DNA of 36,192 nt from an uncultured Alistipes sp. (GTDB lineage: Bacteria; Bacteroidota; Bacteroidia; Bacteroidales; Rikenellaceae). A program made the position numbers and the translations under genes. The stretch is from the NCBI GenBank assembly GCA_947623305.1, contig CANQGQ010000020.1:1-36192 (forward strand), given 5' to 3'. Shown here in pieces: positions 8,500 to 15,592 of this stretch (position 1 is the first letter of the stretch; each line of letters begins with the position of its first letter). Below the pieces are notes generated by a model that saw only the letters and a program-made list of their open reading frames with translations, searched no databases and was not told the origin of the DNA.

Positions 8500-9700
8500 A
8501 CAGAAACACAACAGCCCCGAACAGGATGTTTTGTCCGAGTTCGAGCGGCAACGGAAAATAAAAGTAGCCTCGTTGGCCGCAGTCGGAGCCTGCCTTGTCG
8601 GAATCTTGATTTGGTGGATGTTCCGGCCGGCACCCGTCGCTGACGATGCGGGCATGAACCGTATCAATACGACCGTACCGGACGGCAAGGCGCAGGCGAC
8701 GGTCGGCGACAAGCAGAAAGCCGCCGAACAGATCCGGTCGGTCGAAGAACAGCACCGACGGATGCAGAGTTTGGGTGATAATACGTTCTCTCTGCTCGAT
8801 GACGGTTCGAAGGCGACAGAGGAGGTCGATGCAACCGATAATCCCGCATTACGGGCGGCCGAAGCGAACCGCGCCATGCAGACGCAGGTGCGGCAGTTCT
8901 ACGCCCAGCCCGCGCACAATACAGAGGTCGAGACGCTGAAAAAGCAGGTAGAAACCTTGCAGGCGCAGCTCGATGCAGAACAGCAGCGGCCTGACCCGCT
9001 CCAATTGGCCGAAGAGCAGTACAAACTGGCGCGGAAATATCTCGGCGGTACTACGGAAGAGGAGGTTGAGCATGCGCCCGCCGACCGTCGTAAAAACCGG
9101 TTGTCCGTCATGCGGCCCGTACGCGAGGGCGACGTCGAGGCATCGACGCTCAACCCCGAAATGGACTTTACGCGCGAGCGGAACTTGGGCTTTCTGACGG
9201 CCGCAGGACGAACCGCCGAAACGAATGTCTCGACTGTGCAGGCCTGTATCGCCGCGACGCAAGTCGTGCGAGCCGGGAGCATGGTACATTTGCGGTTGTT
9301 GAATGCCGTGCGCATCGACGGCGTAACGATTCCCCGTAATACGACGATTTACGGTACAGCGGTGATCGCCGGTATGCGCCTGCATGTCGAAATTACCTCT
9401 ATCGAGTATGAAGGGCATATCTTCACCGTCGAAGCCTCCGCCTACGATATGGACGGGCAACCCGGACTGAACATTCCCGACTCGAAAGAGCGCTCGGCTC
9501 TCAAAGAAGCATTGGCGTCGATCGGGCAAACGGCCGGTACGAGTATCAACGTAACACACAGCACCGGGCAAGCCGTACTCTCGGAATTGGCACGCGGCGG
9601 CTTGCAGGCTTCATCCCGCTATGTCTCCGAGAAGTTGCGCGAGGTGAAAATCACCCTCAAAGCCAACCACCGGATATTATTGATTTCCAAAGAAGAGTAG
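8489..9700 (+). CDS. traM: TraM, VirB10-like conjugation protein
   Basis: This 403-residue protein starts MANEQKHNSPEQDVLSEF, with a transmembrane helix at about residues 27-46. A long Gln/Glu-rich linker with coiled-coil character (about 75-170, including TLKKQVETLQAQLDAEQQ) follows. The C-terminal beta domain (about 245-400) matches the conjugative transposon TraM family, the counterpart of VirB10, which spans the periplasm to the outer-membrane core. A longer reading frame starts upstream at 8294, but the ATG at 8489 overlaps the traL end as expected and begins the family N-terminus. Confidence 0.92.
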   Translation: MANEQKHNSPEQDVLSEFERQRKIKVASLAAVGACLVGILIWWMFRPAPVADDAGMNRINTTVPDGKAQATVGDKQKAAEQIRSVEEQHRRMQSLGDNTFSLLDDGSKATEEVDATDNPALRAAEANRAMQTQVRQFYAQPAHNTEVETLKKQVETLQAQLDAEQQRPDPLQLAEEQYKLARKYLGGTTEEEVEHAPADRRKNRLSVMRPVREGDVEASTLNPEMDFTRERNLGFLTAAGRTAETNVSTVQACIAATQVVRAGSMVHLRLLNAVRIDGVTIPRNTTIYGTAVIAGMRLHVEITSIEYEGHIFTVEASAYDMDGQPGLNIPDSKERSALKEALASIGQTAGTSINVTHSTGQAVLSELARGGLQASSRYVSEKLREVKITLKANHRILLISKEE

Positions 9701-9703
9701 ACC

Positions 9704-10600
9704 ATGAAACGAAACATCATTTATCCCATGCTGGTCGTCGTGGCGTTCATGCAGACGGTCGCAGCCAAAGCCGGAAGCGACGAACCGCAGTCGATACAAC
9801 CCGTTCGCATCGAGGCCGGGTACACCAAGACCGTGCACATCCTCTTTCCGTCGGCCGTAACCTATATCGACATCGGCTCGATGGACATCATCGCCGGAAA
9901 AGCCGACGGGGCCGAGAATGTTGTGCGCGTGAAAGCCGCCGTACGGGATTTTTCGGGAGAAACCAACCTGACGGTCATTACGGAAGACGGCGGATTCTAT
10001 TCGTTCGATGTTCATTATGCCGAGAAACCTGCGGTATCGACGATGAACCTGACCGAAGCGCCGCAGCCATCTTCCGACCGGACGACAACAACCGAAGCCC
10101 CGAACCGTCCGATTCCAGCTACCGAAGGGCGTGTATTGCTTCGGGAGGTGGGGCGCGAAAAACCGGCGATGGTGAAACGACTGCTGAACGACATCTACCG
10201 TCAGAACCGGACGGACACGAAAGGCATCCATGCAAAAAAGTACGGCATCGAAGTCGAAGTGAGGGGGATTTACGTGCACAACGACGTCATCTACGTCCAC
10301 ACGCAAATCGCCAACGAGACGAACATTTCGTTCGAGGTCGATTCGCGACGGTTCATCGTGGCGGACCGAAAGATGACCAAACGCACGGCACAGCAGCAGA
10401 TGCCCGTCGATATTCTGCGCGTCTGCAACGACCCGGCCGTCGTGCGGGGCCGACAACGTCTTCGCACGGTCTTCGCTCTGCCGAAACTGACCATTGCGGA
10501 CGATAAAGTGCTGCTGCTGGAAATCATCGAGAAAGACGGCGCACGACATCAGACCGTGGAAATAGGCGCGAAAGACCTGCTGGCAGCAAAGTTACTGTAA
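9704..10600 (+). CDS. traN: TraN, DUF4138 (VirB9-like) secreted protein
   Basis: This 298-residue protein has a signal peptide (about 1-21, ending VAAKA) and a two-part beta-rich body that matches DUF4138/TraN. Typical segments are SAVTYIDIGSMDIIAGKAD (about 45-63) and VVRVKAAVRDFSGETNLTV. The family pairs with TraM in the outer-membrane core and plays the part of VirB9. A low-complexity Thr/Pro/Ala linker lies at about 118-145. It is the last plus-strand tra gene: the sequence after the stop is a remnant on the other strand rather than traO. Confidence 0.92.
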   Translation: MKRNIIYPMLVVVAFMQTVAAKAGSDEPQSIQPVRIEAGYTKTVHILFPSAVTYIDIGSMDIIAGKADGAENVVRVKAAVRDFSGETNLTVITEDGGFYSFDVHYAEKPAVSTMNLTEAPQPSSDRTTTTEAPNRPIPATEGRVLLREVGREKPAMVKRLLNDIYRQNRTDTKGIHAKKYGIEVEVRGIYVHNDVIYVHTQIANETNISFEVDSRRFIVADRKMTKRTAQQQMPVDILRVCNDPAVVRGRQRLRTVFALPKLTIADDKVLLLEIIEKDGARHQTVEIGAKDLLAAKLL

Positions 10601-10632
10601 CGAAGCCAGCGACGGTTCGGATTCCAGCTTTT

Positions 10633-10974
10633 TCAATAGCTCAAGCGTTCGCGGCGCAACTGTTTACGTGTATAGCATCTTAATTCTTCTTTTTTCAGAT
10701 GGAAGACCGTACAGACGAAATTCATGTCCCGCGCTGAAAGTGCAGGCACTTCCTTGATGATCTCGCGAAATCCTTCGACACCGCCGTAAAAGTCGAACGC
10801 AGCGAAATAATCCTAAAGCCAGCCGCGCTCGATGATCCGCTGCACGACGATTTTGCGCGAACGCTGCCAGTCGAAATGCGCAAGGTCGTATTCCCAAAGC
10901 AGGGAGGGAGAGACCGTGTAATGCCCCGTTTTCGGGTTATAATCGTCGAATATCGTCATGTCGCAACCTTTCAT
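10633..10974 (-). pseudogene. DUF6922-type protein gene broken by an in-frame TAG
   Basis: Reading the minus strand from 10974 gives MKGCDMTIFDDYNPKTGHYT and continues through FDWQRSRKIVVQRIIERGWL to a TAG at 10813-10815. The same frame then continues without another stop through DYFAAFDFYGGVEGFREIIK to RKQLRRERLSY, ending at 10633. The halves join into a 113-residue protein of the DUF6922 kind, also visible as the C-terminal domain of the antitoxin at 11781-12299 (FWDVDRNRIDWQQNKAFVIQ). Frame is kept on both sides, so a single nonsense change explains the break. Stop-codon readthrough cannot be excluded. It lies just downstream of the AbiEii toxin gene. Confidence 0.75.
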
Positions 10975-11113
10975 AAAGATAATCATTTCCTCCGGCAAAC
11001 GCAAATGGCGTTCCGTAAGACAAAATGTTCTTTTTCGCAACTATTTTCAAGTTTCACGTGTGCGTCTGCCAAAGGCCATCGAGGTTCATGATATAGCCCT
11101 CCGACTATTTATT

Positions 11114-11791
11114 TCATTGGATTCCGGCAACAGTCGATAATTCTTGCTCCGTCCATTCGGCAATGTCGAGTTTTACCAGTTGCCAGATTTTTTGGCGCAA
11201 ACATCGCGGATCGACATCTTCGTCGGCTCGCGAAAAATCGGTCAGCAGTGTTGTGACTTCGTTGCGAATGGCACCATAGGGATAACGGTCTTCGTAAAAA
11301 TCAAGCATCTGAGTGAAGCTATAATAGCTATGCAATTCATGCAAATCCCAAAAATCCTTTTTACGCCCTTTCCGCGAAACGGCATCGAGTTTCATGGCGG
11401 CAATTTCTTCCGGGGAAGCCATTCGGATACTATCATTGAAAACAGCTGGCCGGATAAAAGCATCCGTATAAAACAAATCGACTTTTACGCTTTCGTTGCG
11501 GTTTTTCCCGACAACATAAGAGGCTCCGAAACCGACTACCTCTCCGCAATCGCCGATGCAATAAGAAAAGCGTTGTCGCAACCACGACTGTAATTCCCGG
11601 AAATCGAGCGATCCATATTCCGCATCCGTAAAAAGATCTATATCATCCGACATTCTGTGCCCGAGTTGCAAGCTCAGTGCCGTACCTCCGACCAATCGGA
11701 ACCGTGCGAACTTATCGCACGACATTATATCCAGCAATACTTCCCGTAAAAGCGGTGTGACGGTTTCGTAGTGAAGTGTGTTATTTGCCAT
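11114..11791 (-). CDS. AbiEii/AbiGii-family nucleotidyltransferase toxin
   Basis: This 225-residue protein is of the AbiEii toxin family, nucleotidyltransferases that pair with antitoxins in type IV-like toxin-antitoxin or abortive infection systems. The core motif is LVGGTALSLQLGHRMSDDIDLF (about residues 33-54; GG35-36, D50 and D52 are the expected NTP/metal-binding residues). A Lys-rich motif AAMKLDAVSRKGRKKDFWDL lies near 129-148. It overlaps the upstream antitoxin gene by 11 bp, the standard antitoxin-first layout. The family's substrate is RNA or nucleotides and is not predictable here. Confidence 0.9.
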   Translation of the reverse strand: MANNTLHYETVTPLLREVLLDIMSCDKFARFRLVGGTALSLQLGHRMSDDIDLFTDAEYGSLDFRELQSWLRQRFSYCIGDCGEVVGFGASYVVGKNRNESVKVDLFYTDAFIRPAVFNDSIRMASPEEIAAMKLDAVSRKGRKKDFWDLHELHSYYSFTQMLDFYEDRYPYGAIRNEVTTLLTDFSRADEDVDPRCLRQKIWQLVKLDIAEWTEQELSTVAGIQ

Positions 11792-12299
11792 CGTTCAGGT
11801 ATTTGCGGATATTATCTTTCAAACCCAAAGCATAAGGATTTTCATCGGTATGCAAACATCGGAGAATTTCATCACGTCCGTAAAAGCGGACAATTTCTTC
11901 GATCTCCTCTTTTTCACCTCGCTCGAACGTTCGCTGTATCACGAATGCTTTGTTTTGTTGCCAGTCGATTCGGTTTCGGTCGACATCCCAAAACAGTACG
12001 GGGCGGAATTTTTCCAAATCAGGATGTTGATTGGCGGTTTGTTTCTGTTTGAGCCGGGCAATATCATAGTAGAGTTGCAAGGTCATCAAAAAACCTTCGG
12101 GCAACTCCAATTCTCGCTCGATTTTCAATGACAATGGAAGGTTTATATTCCGGCGCCCTTGAAGAATGGCATTCAGATTCTGCCGATACGTACCTATGCG
12201 CGAAGCCAGTGTTCCTCCGCGCAATTCCCGTTGCTTCAATTCACGGGCGAGATACAAGCCCGGATGAATGCCTTTTAACAGTTCGATTTTCGGTATCAT
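11781..12299 (-). CDS. HTH antitoxin with C-terminal DUF6922 domain, partner of AbiEii
   Basis: This 172-residue protein has a HigA/XRE-like helix-turn-helix region at about 8-65 (HPGLYLARELKQRELRGGTL, then YRQNLNAILQGRRNI) and a DUF6922-like C-terminal part at about 95-165. It precedes and overlaps the AbiEii toxin gene, so it is the probable antitoxin and autoregulator. The ATG at 12299 is chosen over an upstream TTG because a Bacteroidetes-type promoter ends just before it. A perfect 8-bp palindrome covers the promoter and is the likely operator. Confidence 0.85.
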   Translation of the reverse strand: MIPKIELLKGIHPGLYLARELKQRELRGGTLASRIGTYRQNLNAILQGRRNINLPLSLKIERELELPEGFLMTLQLYYDIARLKQKQTANQHPDLEKFRPVLFWDVDRNRIDWQQNKAFVIQRTFERGEKEEIEEIVRFYGRDEILRCLHTDENPYALGLKDNIRKYLNDGK

Positions 12300-12305
12300 A
12301 ACGCA

Positions 12306-12337
12306 CAAATGTAATCATATTTGATTACAAATGCAAA
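12306..12337 (-). promoter_or_regulatory. Promoter of the antitoxin-toxin operon
   Basis: Read on the minus strand: TTTG (12334-12337), a 20-bp spacer, then TACATTTG (12306-12313). This fits the Bacteroidetes -33/-7 consensus TTTG/TAnnTTTG exactly. The predicted start of transcription falls at or within a few bases of the antitoxin ATG at 12299, so the mRNA would be almost leaderless. Confidence 0.75.
12310..12329. promoter_or_regulatory. Palindromic operator TGTAATCA-TATT-TGATTACA
   Basis: A perfect inverted repeat with 8-bp arms and a 4-bp spacer overlaps the -7 box and spacer of the antitoxin promoter. The size and position suit a dimeric HTH autorepressor, most simply the antitoxin itself (inference). 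Confidence 0.75.
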
Positions 12338-12359
12338 TTTCATTCCGGCAATAATCACC

Positions 12360-13070
12360 CTACTTTTCCAAGACATCGGAAAGTCGTTCTGCCAACTTGA
12401 AACACCCTTCTAACTGCGGGGCGGCCTGCCCTTTGAAATTCATTCGATAACGGGCTTGCGTTTTCGATATTTCGAGAATACGAGTGTGCAACTGGTGGCA
12501 CGTACGAGGGTGGATGGCGATGCGTTCTCTCCGGCATAGTTTGACGAATTGTTCCGCCTCGATCATTTCTCCGGCCATGAACCGTCGGGCGGCATCTTCC
12601 AATAGCATTCGTTCACGGTGTTCTCGTTCCCGACGTTGGAAAGCCTCGCGCTCTTCCTGCTGCCGACGGCGTTCCTTGTCTTTCGCTTCTTGACGTTGTC
12701 GAAATTCGGTGCGATAAGCGATAAGCGGCCTTGTATCCCATCCAAACGCTTCGTAAACAGCTATATAAGGCAATGGAATCCAGCAGTTCTCTTTCATTCG
12801 TTGTTGCATGGCGGCTTGCAGATGGCGTGCTTCCTTGGCAATCCGATCGAACAATTCGGGGAGTAACTGCATCCTTGAAACGGATCCATAGAAAAAACAC
12901 ACTTTGCCGATACGTTCGACTACGTGCATTTCGTCCCAATCGGAATTACCGTATTCATGTTTAGCCGCAAGATAATAACCGGCGTGTTCGTTGGCGAATG
13001 TTACTTCCTCGTAAGCCGAGACGATTCGGTCGTCCCGACCTACGGCGTAACGCAGAATTTTCAGTTTCAT
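12360..13070 (-). CDS. ICE hypothetical protein with charged coiled coil
   Basis: This 236-residue cytoplasmic protein has an N-terminal mixed domain (about 1-110), then a very charged Arg/Glu-rich helix at about 120-165 (RRRQQEEREAFQRREREHRE) that should form a coiled coil. A compact C-terminal region carries CRRERIAIHPRTCHQLHTRI. I do not recognise the family. It belongs to the minus-strand accessory operon, 18 bp downstream of the DUF4120 gene. Similar uncharacterised proteins are common in Bacteroidales ICEs. Confidence 0.7.
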   Translation of the reverse strand: MKLKILRYAVGRDDRIVSAYEEVTFANEHAGYYLAAKHEYGNSDWDEMHVVERIGKVCFFYGSVSRMQLLPELFDRIAKEARHLQAAMQQRMKENCWIPLPYIAVYEAFGWDTRPLIAYRTEFRQRQEAKDKERRRQQEEREAFQRREREHRERMLLEDAARRFMAGEMIEAEQFVKLCRRERIAIHPRTCHQLHTRILEISKTQARYRMNFKGQAAPQLEGCFKLAERLSDVLEK

Positions 13071-13088
13071 AATCGTTTGTTTTAAGGT

Positions 13089-13379
13089 TTATGTATGTGT
13101 TTGCCAGAGATCGTCGCGGTTCATGGTGTAACAACCCGACCGGTCTGGCTTTCCGTGATAGACCAGTCCGCCGACAATACCCAGACTGCCGTCGGGGTAA
13201 CGCTGCTTGAAGAGAAACGAATAAAGTGCGAAATCCCTGTACAGTTCGATTTCACAGGGATGCGAGGGATGTTGTTCCCATGCTTTGAGTTTGTTCAGAC
13301 ACGCTTGCAGGGAATTGTCGCCGATGCTTTCGGCGTAGCGCACTACCTCGTCGTAGTGCGCTTGACATAGAATTTTCAT
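13089..13379 (-). CDS. DUF4120 family protein
   Basis: This 96-residue protein has the DUF4120 look: MKILCQAHYDEVVRYAE at the start, a central HPCEIELYRDFALYSFLFKQ and GGLVYHGKPDRSG near the end. DUF4120 proteins are small, soluble and confined largely to Bacteroidetes mobile elements; the function is unknown. Its ATG overlaps the stop of the upstream gene by 4 bp, so the two are coupled. Confidence 0.7.
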   Translation of the reverse strand: MKILCQAHYDEVVRYAESIGDNSLQACLNKLKAWEQHPSHPCEIELYRDFALYSFLFKQRYPDGSLGIVGGLVYHGKPDRSGCYTMNRDDLWQTHT

Positions 13380-14026
13380 GATGTCGTGTGTTTAGGTTCG
13401 GTCGGAACGTTGCTCCGACAATAGAATAGCATCGTTCCGGCTTTGTTTTTTCGACGGGTTTCGACCAGAAGCCCGCGTCGGAGCAAATCCGCGTAAACTT
13501 CACGGATATAGCAGTTGCAGGGTGAATCGAACGAATTGCCCAACGGCCGACGCACGGTATGCACCATGAAACGGCCGACGAGCAGGTCGAGAATCTCTTC
13601 CCGCAGTTTGTAGTGATTCGGGTCCGGCGTTCGGAATGCATCCAGCAATGTTTCTTCGATTGAAGTAGCATAGGTCGTGCGGTAATAATTCATCTCTTCT
13701 TCCGGCGTAAAATCGTACAGACGCTCGTATTTGTCCGTACATTCATAACGGAATGATTCGCCGCGTGCGAGCAGCTGTTCGATAAGCGGAATGTGCCGTT
13801 CTTCGGTCGGGCCGGAAAGCGATTCGGGGTGGCAGTAAAGCCGGGTTTTGCCTAATAAGAAATAAGGACAGCCGAATTTGTCGTCTTCGATGCCGAATCC
13901 GGCATCGGCGAACAGTCCGCGTATTTCCGTATAGAATCGGTCGTGTTGTTCGGAGGCCATATAACCTCCGTTGTATCCGGCTTCGATGCGAAACCAGATG
14001 TCGTGGATAAGCGTGTCATTTTGCAT
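13376..14026 (-). CDS. Conserved ICE hypothetical protein
   Basis: This 216-residue soluble protein has no membrane segment. Recognisable stretches are IWFRIEAGYNGGYMASEQHD at the start, a TRLYCHPESLSGP region near 57-69 and a C-terminal winged-helix-like segment (YIREVYADLLRRGLLVETRR, about 172-191). The last resembles a small DNA-binding fold, but no function can be assigned. It starts just downstream of the terminator that follows ardC and overlaps the DUF4120 gene by 4 bp. Confidence 0.7.
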   Translation of the reverse strand: MQNDTLIHDIWFRIEAGYNGGYMASEQHDRFYTEIRGLFADAGFGIEDDKFGCPYFLLGKTRLYCHPESLSGPTEERHIPLIEQLLARGESFRYECTDKYERLYDFTPEEEMNYYRTTYATSIEETLLDAFRTPDPNHYKLREEILDLLVGRFMVHTVRRPLGNSFDSPCNCYIREVYADLLRRGLLVETRRKNKAGTMLFYCRSNVPTEPKHTTS

Positions 14027-14029
14027 TGT

Positions 14030-14067
14030 TCTTGAAATAAAACCCCCGCGACCGAATCGGCCGCGGG
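14030..14067 (-). terminator. Intrinsic terminator after ardC
   Basis: CCCGCG-A-CCG, loop, CGG-C-CGCGGG (14045-14067) forms a GC-rich stem of nine pairs with one mismatch. On the minus strand it is followed by GGTTTTATTTC, and it stands 25 bp past the ardC stop. Confidence 0.8.
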
Positions 14068-14091
14068 CGTATTGAACGAATTAAAAAAGCG

Positions 14092-15063
14092 TTACGCTGC
14101 CTTGGCGGATTCGCGTTCGCTTGCTTCCAGATGTTCGGTAATCATCCGCGCGGCCCGATTCACATCCGTCAGAATATCGAACAGATATTTGGGGTCAGCT
14201 TTGAGATTTTCGAGCCAGTGTTTGAGATAGGCGGCATTCTCGTCGCGTGGTGTTGTCGCGAAGCCCAATAATGCACCGCAAAGTGTGGCCGTAAACTCCG
14301 CCACGAGTTCTTCACGGGCATAGTCCGCATCTCCCCACGAGGTGTTGAGTTTCCTGCCGAGCCGCGATTCCACACCGGTACTGTGCGCCATCTCGTGAAG
14401 CAGTGTTCCGTAAAACTCCGCACCCGAAGGGAACTGCGTTTTAAGCGGACAGATGATTTTGTCGAGCGACGGAATGAAACAAGCTCGGTCGCTGTATTTC
14501 AGGTCGATGGGACAGACCCATCCCTGCCGCTCAACCAGCGAATCGAGTGTTTCGCAAGTTACGCCGTCCGAATAGTCTTTCGGATCCGTTTCAGCTGTAA
14601 GTTGCGCATAACGTTCGGGCTGTTTTTCGTCCATGTCCGTCTGGTCGATATTGAAGACCGGATAATATCGCATCACGGGCATCGCATCGTATTGTTTCTG
14701 CATTTCGCGCGGAAGTTTGTAATACTCTTCCGGTTCGATTTTTCGGCGAGTCTCTTTATGCCGGATATACATCTTCCAGAAATAGACCGGAAAAGAAGAA
14801 GAACCCTTGCGGATGTTCAACCCCTCCTCTTTGGCTTGTTTGAAAGTGAGGAAAAGCGGTGTCTTGAATTGCTTCATCTCCGAAAGAATCAAAAGCAGCA
14901 ATACATTCCCTGCCCGATAGGGCGTTCCGCGCAGGTTGCGCGGCAAACCGTGTGTCATGTCGGCGATCCAAGGTTTCTGCCATTCGTCGGTCATGGTCTC
15001 TATTTTGCGAATCATCAACTCCGCGAAACGCGGAGCGATGCTCTCTATCAAGTTGGTATTCAT
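14092..15063 (-). CDS. ArdC-type antirestriction protein with zincin domain
   Basis: This 323-residue protein matches the ArdC family: an N-terminal ssDNA-binding domain (about 5-135, with WQKPW and a GNVLLLLILSEMKQFKTPLF segment) and a C-terminal zinc metallopeptidase-like domain. The latter has HEMAH at 223-227 and a downstream REELVAEFTA, whose Glu is the probable third zinc ligand. ArdC proteins protect incoming single-stranded ICE DNA from host restriction. It is preceded by the Cys-rich gene 15075-15524 and followed by a terminator. Confidence 0.9.
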   Translation of the reverse strand: MNTNLIESIAPRFAELMIRKIETMTDEWQKPWIADMTHGLPRNLRGTPYRAGNVLLLLILSEMKQFKTPLFLTFKQAKEEGLNIRKGSSSFPVYFWKMYIRHKETRRKIEPEEYYKLPREMQKQYDAMPVMRYYPVFNIDQTDMDEKQPERYAQLTAETDPKDYSDGVTCETLDSLVERQGWVCPIDLKYSDRACFIPSLDKIICPLKTQFPSGAEFYGTLLHEMAHSTGVESRLGRKLNTSWGDADYAREELVAEFTATLCGALLGFATTPRDENAAYLKHWLENLKADPKYLFDILTDVNRAARMITEHLEASERESAKAA

Positions 15064-15074
15064 AGTTGTAAGTT

Positions 15075-15524
15075 TTAATCAGAAATCGTTTCTTCCGTTT
15101 GGCGGGCTTGTCGCCACAGACGGATTTTCTCGTCATTGCTTTGCCGGTTCCACCATATATGGCAGTAATCTTGAAAATCGTCGTAATCGTCCGCACGAAG
15201 CCCCGTAACAGCTTCCCGCTGCTTGTCGGTCGTCTGCTGTTCCCACCACGGTTCGACCGTGTTGCGCATCAGTTCGCTTTCCCGCACTTGGGAGGTGTTT
15301 TCCATACAGACGTCGCACCACAAATCGTCGCGGTCGTTAGGGCCGGAAAGGAACCGGTCCGTGTTGCCGTCGAGCCATGCTTGATAGGCAACCTCCGTCG
15401 ATCCGCACTCGGCACAGCGCCACGGGTCGAGGCGGCTGTCAGAAAACAACTGTTGCAATTGGTCGATTCCGTTCTTGCAACGCTTGCAGCAATTCCAAGC
15501 GAAGCGGTAAAATCGTTTTTTCAT
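15075..15524 (-). CDS. Cys-rich ICE protein with paired Trp-Trp motifs
   Basis: This 149-residue protein has probable zinc-binding Cys pairs at C13/C16, C37/C40 and C70/C73. Its C-terminal half holds two WW motifs at 93-94 (EPWWEQQTTDKQRE) and 124-125 (HIWWNRQSNDEKIRLWRQ). Closely similar WW motifs end the unrelated ICE protein at 22156-22629. No named domain is recognised. It sits between parB and ardC in the minus-strand operon, with a terminator separating it from parB. Confidence 0.7.
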   Translation of the reverse strand: MKKRFYRFAWNCCKRCKNGIDQLQQLFSDSRLDPWRCAECGSTEVAYQAWLDGNTDRFLSGPNDRDDLWCDVCMENTSQVRESELMRNTVEPWWEQQTTDKQREAVTGLRADDYDDFQDYCHIWWNRQSNDEKIRLWRQARQTEETISD

Positions 15525-15529
15525 GGTCG

Positions 15530-15567
15530 TTAAGAAATAAAGACGGGACAGCTTGCGCCGTCCCGTC
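15530..15567 (-). terminator. Intrinsic terminator after parB
   Basis: GACGGGAC-A-GC, loop TTGC, GC-C-GTCCCGTC (15542-15567) is a long stem with one mismatch. On the minus strand it is followed by TTTATTTCTT, 25 bp beyond the stop of the ParB-like gene. Confidence 0.8.
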
Positions 15568-15592
15568 GGTGAAACATTCTGTGATTGTCGCG

